Source of the DNA: an uncultured Halomicronema sp.
GTDB lineage: Bacteria > Cyanobacteriota > Cyanobacteriia > Phormidesmidales > Phormidesmidaceae
Reading direction: 5' to 3'
Length of the DNA: 8,927 nt
Assembly: GCA_937897665.1 (NCBI GenBank)
Contig: CALCPB010000157.1
Span: 1-8,927, forward strand
In this document: positions 6,080 through 8,927 of the stretch, piece after piece
How the letters are laid out: the number at the start of each line of letters is the position of its first letter
Numbering within the stretch: position 1 is the stretch's first letter
Position numbers and translations under genes: made by a program
Notes under the pieces: model-generated
Database searches by the model: none
Seen by the model: the letters and a program-made list of their open reading frames with translations, nothing else
Told to the model about the DNA's origin: nothing

Positions 6080-6502
6080 AGGACTGTCACAAAAGCAAAC
6101 TTCGACTCCGCCAACGCCCAACAATCAGGGGGTTCGTCGGAGGTCTATATCCACGATAATCGATCATCCGAGATCGAAGTTCAGGAGTAGGACGGTTTTC
6201 TCAAATTGAGTCGATCAAACCAGCTCAAAAGCTCTGTAAAAATCGCCACAAACGTCTGCCCATGAGTACTTGGCCGATTTAAGCGCGGGCCTTATCGACT
6301 GTGGCAGCTGGACTTTGAAGCCCCGCAAAACCGGGCTTTGGGCCGTCAGCAATTCTGTCATAAAAGTTGGTAATTTTTCGGCCAAAATTTTCCCATTGCT
6401 ACATATCGACGCAACATTGGGCATTAGCCGCTAGCACCACGCTACATCTAGTAGCAATGCCAAAAGCGCGATGATAGAGAAGCCCTGAACTTGCCCCCTG
6501 TG
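6080..6502. other. Divergent intergenic region between the tgt operon and cobS
   Basis: About 420 bases separate the divergent starts, so both promoters should lie here. On the minus strand TATAGA (complement of 6144-6149) is a possible -10 for the hypothetical gene, without a convincing -35. I looked for the conserved B12-box and core of a cobalamin riboswitch ahead of cobS and did not see one. A 69-codon minus-strand frame within the region is listed separately. Confidence 0.4.
6215..6424 (-). CDS. Doubtful 69-residue ORF, possible degraded glycosyltransferase end
   Basis: An ATG frame of 69 codons lies in the region between the tgt operon and cobS. An in-frame TAG is two codons upstream, so the frame is closed on the 5' side. 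No Shine-Dalgarno is seen. The tail SAKYSWADVCGDFYRAFE vaguely resembles the end of GT4 glycosyltransferases, where an F/YSW motif and a short helix close the domain, and ILAEKLPTFMTELL could match the preceding helix. This is a loose reading of short motifs. It may be a remnant, a small orphan gene or chance. Confidence 0.2.
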   Translation of the reverse strand: MPNVASICSNGKILAEKLPTFMTELLTAQSPVLRGFKVQLPQSIRPALKSAKYSWADVCGDFYRAFELV

Positions 6503-7312
6503 ATGTCTGACTTCTCTCCCTCACCAGCGCCCCCCGACCCACCCCGATGGCAACGTTGGGGTGCTCAACTGATCGGTGCAGTGACTTTTTATACCGCAAT
6601 TCCCATTCCGCAGCACTGGCCAATGCAGTTTGAGGGCATTGCTCGCTATGCGCCGCTAGTCGGGCTCGGCATTGGCGCCCTGCTGGCGGGGGCGGACACC
6701 CTGCTAGCAGCGATCGCCCTGCCAATGGCAACTCGCTGCGGCCTGCTCGTGGCGCTGTGGCTGCTGATTACCGGTGGTCTGCATCTCGACGGCGCGATGG
6801 ACACAGCGGATGGCCTAGCGGTGCCCGACCGTAATCGGCGACTGGCAGTCATGGCCGATAGCCGCAGTGGTGCGTTTGGCGTGATGACAGCAATTGTATT
6901 GCTGGGATTAAAAGGCGTCTGTTTGTTCGATTTAGAGGCCATGCGATGGTTTGCTCTGCTGGCCGCCACCGGCTGGAGTCGCTGGGGACAGGTGGTGGCG
7001 ATTGCCCGCTACCCCTATCTCAAGCGGGACGGTAAAGGGGCCTTTCACAAAGCTTATGCTCAGCCCAAAACGGATTGGCTAGTGGGCCTGACGGCGCTGC
7101 TCAGCCTCACGGGCGTAACGGGATGGCTGTATCCCGAGCAGGGCCCATGGCTGGTGGGCACGGTTCTGGGCGGTGAGACGATCGCACTCCTCACCGGGGC
7201 TTGGTTCAGTCACCAGCTCCGGGGTCAAACGGGCGATACCTATGGCGCGATCGTCGAATGGACGGAGGCCTTGCTGCTGTGTCTGATGGTGGGCCTGCAG
7301 GGACTGTTGTGA
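6503..7312 (+). CDS. cobS: Adenosylcobinamide-GDP ribazoletransferase (cobalamin synthase)
   Basis: CobS (CobV) joins adenosylcobinamide-GDP to alpha-ribazole or its phosphate, completing the nucleotide loop of vitamin B12 or pseudo-B12 in the inner membrane. The 269-residue product has several hydrophobic segments (about 50-75, 77-96, 126-140, 148-168, 192-210, 215-235 and 250-268). The signature motifs are GGLHLDGAMDTADGL (91-105), MADSRSGAFG (117-126) and GDTYGAIVEWTE (244-255), the acidic clusters expected to bind magnesium and substrate. FYTAIP (29-34) near the N-terminus is also typical. I chose the ATG at 6503; a TTG at 6491 and a GTG at 6500 are in frame but add only residues without similarity. 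No clear Shine-Dalgarno or B12 riboswitch was seen. It is divergent from the tgt operon. Confidence 0.95.
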   Translation: MSDFSPSPAPPDPPRWQRWGAQLIGAVTFYTAIPIPQHWPMQFEGIARYAPLVGLGIGALLAGADTLLAAIALPMATRCGLLVALWLLITGGLHLDGAMDTADGLAVPDRNRRLAVMADSRSGAFGVMTAIVLLGLKGVCLFDLEAMRWFALLAATGWSRWGQVVAIARYPYLKRDGKGAFHKAYAQPKTDWLVGLTALLSLTGVTGWLYPEQGPWLVGTVLGGETIALLTGAWFSHQLRGQTGDTYGAIVEWTEALLLCLMVGLQGLL

Positions 7313-7563
7313 GCCGCACCGCTCTAGTGCAAGACGACGGCAGCGTCGCACCGCCAAAGTTCTCAGGGCAAGATAGCCAAAGTCAATATCTTGTCGCGGT
7401 GAGGCTCACCCCCCTCCCAAAGGCATGGTCACGTTAAGGTCTACCCTTCACTCGCTGCCCCCACTTTCTACTCCCATCGCGGGTGCCGACCAGTGCCCCA
7501 TCGCCTGAATGGCGTCGCTATAGTGGGACAGTATGTTTCCTCATAGTTGGTGACCTCGCGTTT
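7313..7563. other. Intergenic region between cobS and the adaptor gene
   Basis: This 251-base stretch has no recognisable gene. Small symmetric elements are present: CGACG/CGTCG around GCAG (7335-7348) without a T-run, and GGTGAGGCTCACC (7398-7410), a perfect 6-base palindrome around one central G. TATAGT at 7519-7524 is a possible -10 for the adaptor gene, 39 bases before its ATG, with no convincing -35. Confidence 0.4.
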
Positions 7564-8927
7564 ATGCAGATTCCGGTGTTTGGCAAAGTGCGCCGCCCGC
7601 TCCCTTGGATCTTGGGGGTGATCGCGCTCGGCGCCATTGGCGTGGGGATCATTGGGGTGGGGGTCACCCGCAGCCGCGGCCCCGCCTACGATGTCGAGGC
7701 ACTGACGGTTCCGGTCGCCGAGACGGCCCTTACCGTGCGCATTACGGCCAGCGGCACCGTCGAACCGGTGCAAACGGTGAACCTCAGTCCTAAAACTTCG
7801 GGCATTTTAGAAAATTTGTTGGTTGAGCAGGGCGATCGCGTCACCGCCGGACAAGTCATCGCCCAGATGGAAAATGATGACGTCGCCGCCCAAATCCGCC
7901 TCCGCGAGGCGGCGGTGGCAGAAGCGGCAGCGCAGCTGGAGGATGTGCGACGGGGCAACAATCAAGAAGCGATCGCCCAAGCCGCCGCCGCCGTTGATAC
8001 TGCTGCGGCCCAGGTCAGCGATGCCGCCGCGCGACTCGACCTGGCGCAATCACAGCTAGAGCGCAATCGCAGCCTCGCCACTCAGGGGGCGATCTCGCAG
8101 AATGAGCTGGATACCTTTGTGCAGGGCGTGCGCAGTGCCGAAGCAGCGTTAGACACAGCGCAGTCGCAACGGCGGGAAGCAGCAGAGCGACTGGCCGACT
8201 TGCAGAATGATCCCCGTCCGGAAGACATCGCTCAGGCAGAGGCCCGGCTAGCTCAGGCCCAGGCCCAACTGGAGGCGACCCAGGTGCAGTTTGATGACAC
8301 CCAACTGCAAGCCCCCTTTGCGGGCATTGTGACGCAAAAGTTTGCCAACGAAGGGGCCTTTGTCACCCCTACAACGTCGGCCTCTGATGCCACCTCGGCC
8401 ACCTCTACCGCCATTGTGGCCATTGCCAGCGACTTAGAAGTGTTGGCCGAGGTACCCGAAGCCGATATTTCCCAAATTCGTCCGGGTCAAACGGTGGAAG
8501 TGGTGGCGGATGCCTTTCCCGATGAGGTGTTTCAGGGCCAGGTGCGGCTGATTGCTCCCGAGGCGATCGAGCGCCAAAATGTGACCCTCTTTCAAATTCG
8601 GATTGAGCTGCTGGCAGGGCAGGAGATTCTGCGCTCTAACATGAATGTGACGGTGGCATTTATTGGGGATGAACTCGATGATGCCCTGGTGGTGCCTACT
8701 GTGGCCATCGTGACGCAGGAAGGCCAGTCGGGCGTCTTGGTGCCCGGAGATCGCGATCGCATCCGCTTTCGTTCAGTCACCTTAGGGTCTCAGGCCGGCG
8801 ATCAGATTCAAATTTTGGAGGGCGTGGCTGAGGGCGATCGCGTCTTTGTCGATTTGCCTCCAGGCACCACGCTCGAAAATCTCACCTTTGGCCGTAGCAG
8901 CGACACGGACGACACGGAGGCCGAATA
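7564..8927 (+). CDS. Periplasmic adaptor (membrane fusion) protein, MacA/HlyD family; stop codon just outside the window
   Basis: This subunit links an inner-membrane pump to an outer-membrane channel in a tripartite efflux or secretion system. The frame runs 454 codons to the right edge, ending ...DTEAE followed by TA, so a TAA or TAG stop probably straddles the boundary. A basic N-terminus and one membrane segment (about 14-34) anchor it. A first lipoyl half follows (GILENLLVEQGDRVTAGQVIAQ, 80-101), then a long Ala/Gln/Glu-rich coiled coil (about 108-245), the second lipoyl half (LQAPFAGIVTQKFANEGAFVT, 248-268), and beta-barrel and membrane-proximal domains to about 440. A Ser/Thr/Ala-rich insert lies at 270-282. 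The start is the ATG at 7564 with a weak GGTGA ten bases upstream. The partner is likely an ABC (MacB- or DevC/DevA-like) or RND pump encoded to the right; that is inferred. Confidence 0.9.
   Translation, partial: MQIPVFGKVRRPLPWILGVIALGAIGVGIIGVGVTRSRGPAYDVEALTVPVAETALTVRITASGTVEPVQTVNLSPKTSGILENLLVEQGDRVTAGQVIAQMENDDVAAQIRLREAAVAEAAAQLEDVRRGNNQEAIAQAAAAVDTAAAQVSDAAARLDLAQSQLERNRSLATQGAISQNELDTFVQGVRSAEAALDTAQSQRREAAERLADLQNDPRPEDIAQAEARLAQAQAQLEATQVQFDDTQLQAPFAGIVTQKFANEGAFVTPTTSASDATSATSTAIVAIASDLEVLAEVPEADISQIRPGQTVEVVADAFPDEVFQGQVRLIAPEAIERQNVTLFQIRIELLAGQEILRSNMNVTVAFIGDELDDALVVPTVAIVTQEGQSGVLVPGDRDRIRFRSVTLGSQAGDQIQILEGVAEGDRVFVDLPPGTTLENLTFGRSSDTDDTEAE

Larger units (their letters stand above)
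3084..8841. repeat. Eight dispersed HIP1 octamers (GCGATCGC)
   Basis: Perfect copies start at 3084 (nadA), 4532 and 4821 (tgt), 6710 (cobS), and 7832, 7969, 8753 and 8834 (adaptor gene). This palindrome is strongly over-represented in many cyanobacterial genomes and is the main compositional evidence for the host group, together with psbK. None lies in 1-3083. Confidence 0.9.

Noticed and set aside
6080..6124. N-terminal extension of the hypothetical protein to a TTG at 6124
   Set aside because: The TTG has no Shine-Dalgarno, and the ATG at 6079 gives a more plausible N-terminus.
6125..6502. Cobalamin riboswitch ahead of cobS
   Set aside because: Looked for the B12-box and conserved core elements by eye and saw none; a covariance-model search would settle it.
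7335..7348. CGACG/CGTCG hairpin after cobS as a terminator
   Set aside because: Five-pair stem with no T-run on either strand.
7398..7410. GGTGAGGCTCACC palindrome between cobS and the adaptor gene
   Set aside because: Perfect but only 13 bases, too tight for an RNA hairpin and more than 150 bases from the next start; not enough to call an operator.
7468..8059. Several open frames on both strands over the adaptor gene
   Set aside because: Shadows caused by the high GC and Ala-rich coding of the adaptor, whose own frame shows continuous family motifs.

Overview
The window comes from a cyanobacterium. It encodes the photosystem II subunit PsbK and carries eight perfect copies of the HIP1 octamer GCGATCGC (chance expectation in 9 kb is well below one). 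The gene content is housekeeping plus cell-envelope transport. The sequence does not allow a genus to be named.

Layout, left to right. Positions 67-2630 hold a two-gene ABC exporter of the Wzm/Wzt (TagG/TagH) type on the minus strand: an ATPase with a C-terminal substrate-recognition-like domain (67-1350) and its permease (1797-2630). An unusually long 446-base gap separates them. Next is nadA, quinolinate synthase (2835-3800, minus), with a TATAAT box and an 11-base inverted repeat bracketing it. Then comes a minus-strand operon, read right to left: a conserved-looking hypothetical protein (5627-6079), tgt (4490-5599) and psbK (4271-4408), closed by a clear rho-independent terminator at 4206-4238. 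Divergently, on the plus strand, lie cobS (6503-7312) and a MacA/HlyD-type periplasmic adaptor (7564 to the right edge). The adaptor reading frame is open to the last base, and its stop codon probably falls across the window boundary.

How the genes work together. Wzm and Wzt should form one exporter that flips a lipid-linked polysaccharide or similar glycan across the inner membrane. The adaptor at the right edge is probably the first gene of a separate tripartite efflux or secretion system whose pump lies outside the window. NadA (NAD synthesis), Tgt (queuosine in tRNA) and CobS (last steps of cobalamin synthesis) are unrelated biochemically. The tgt-psbK arrangement links a tRNA-modification gene and a photosystem gene in one transcript.

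The left third differs from the rest. It has no HIP1 copy, and the 3' half of wzt is distinctly AT-rich, which fits exchange of the polysaccharide-specificity domain. I found no CRISPR array, transposase, tRNA or rRNA, and nothing that I can defend as a wholly new system. The best leads are regulatory: the inverted repeat around the nadA promoter, a small in-frame ORF with a good ribosome-binding site just before wzm, and the palindromes upstream of wzt.
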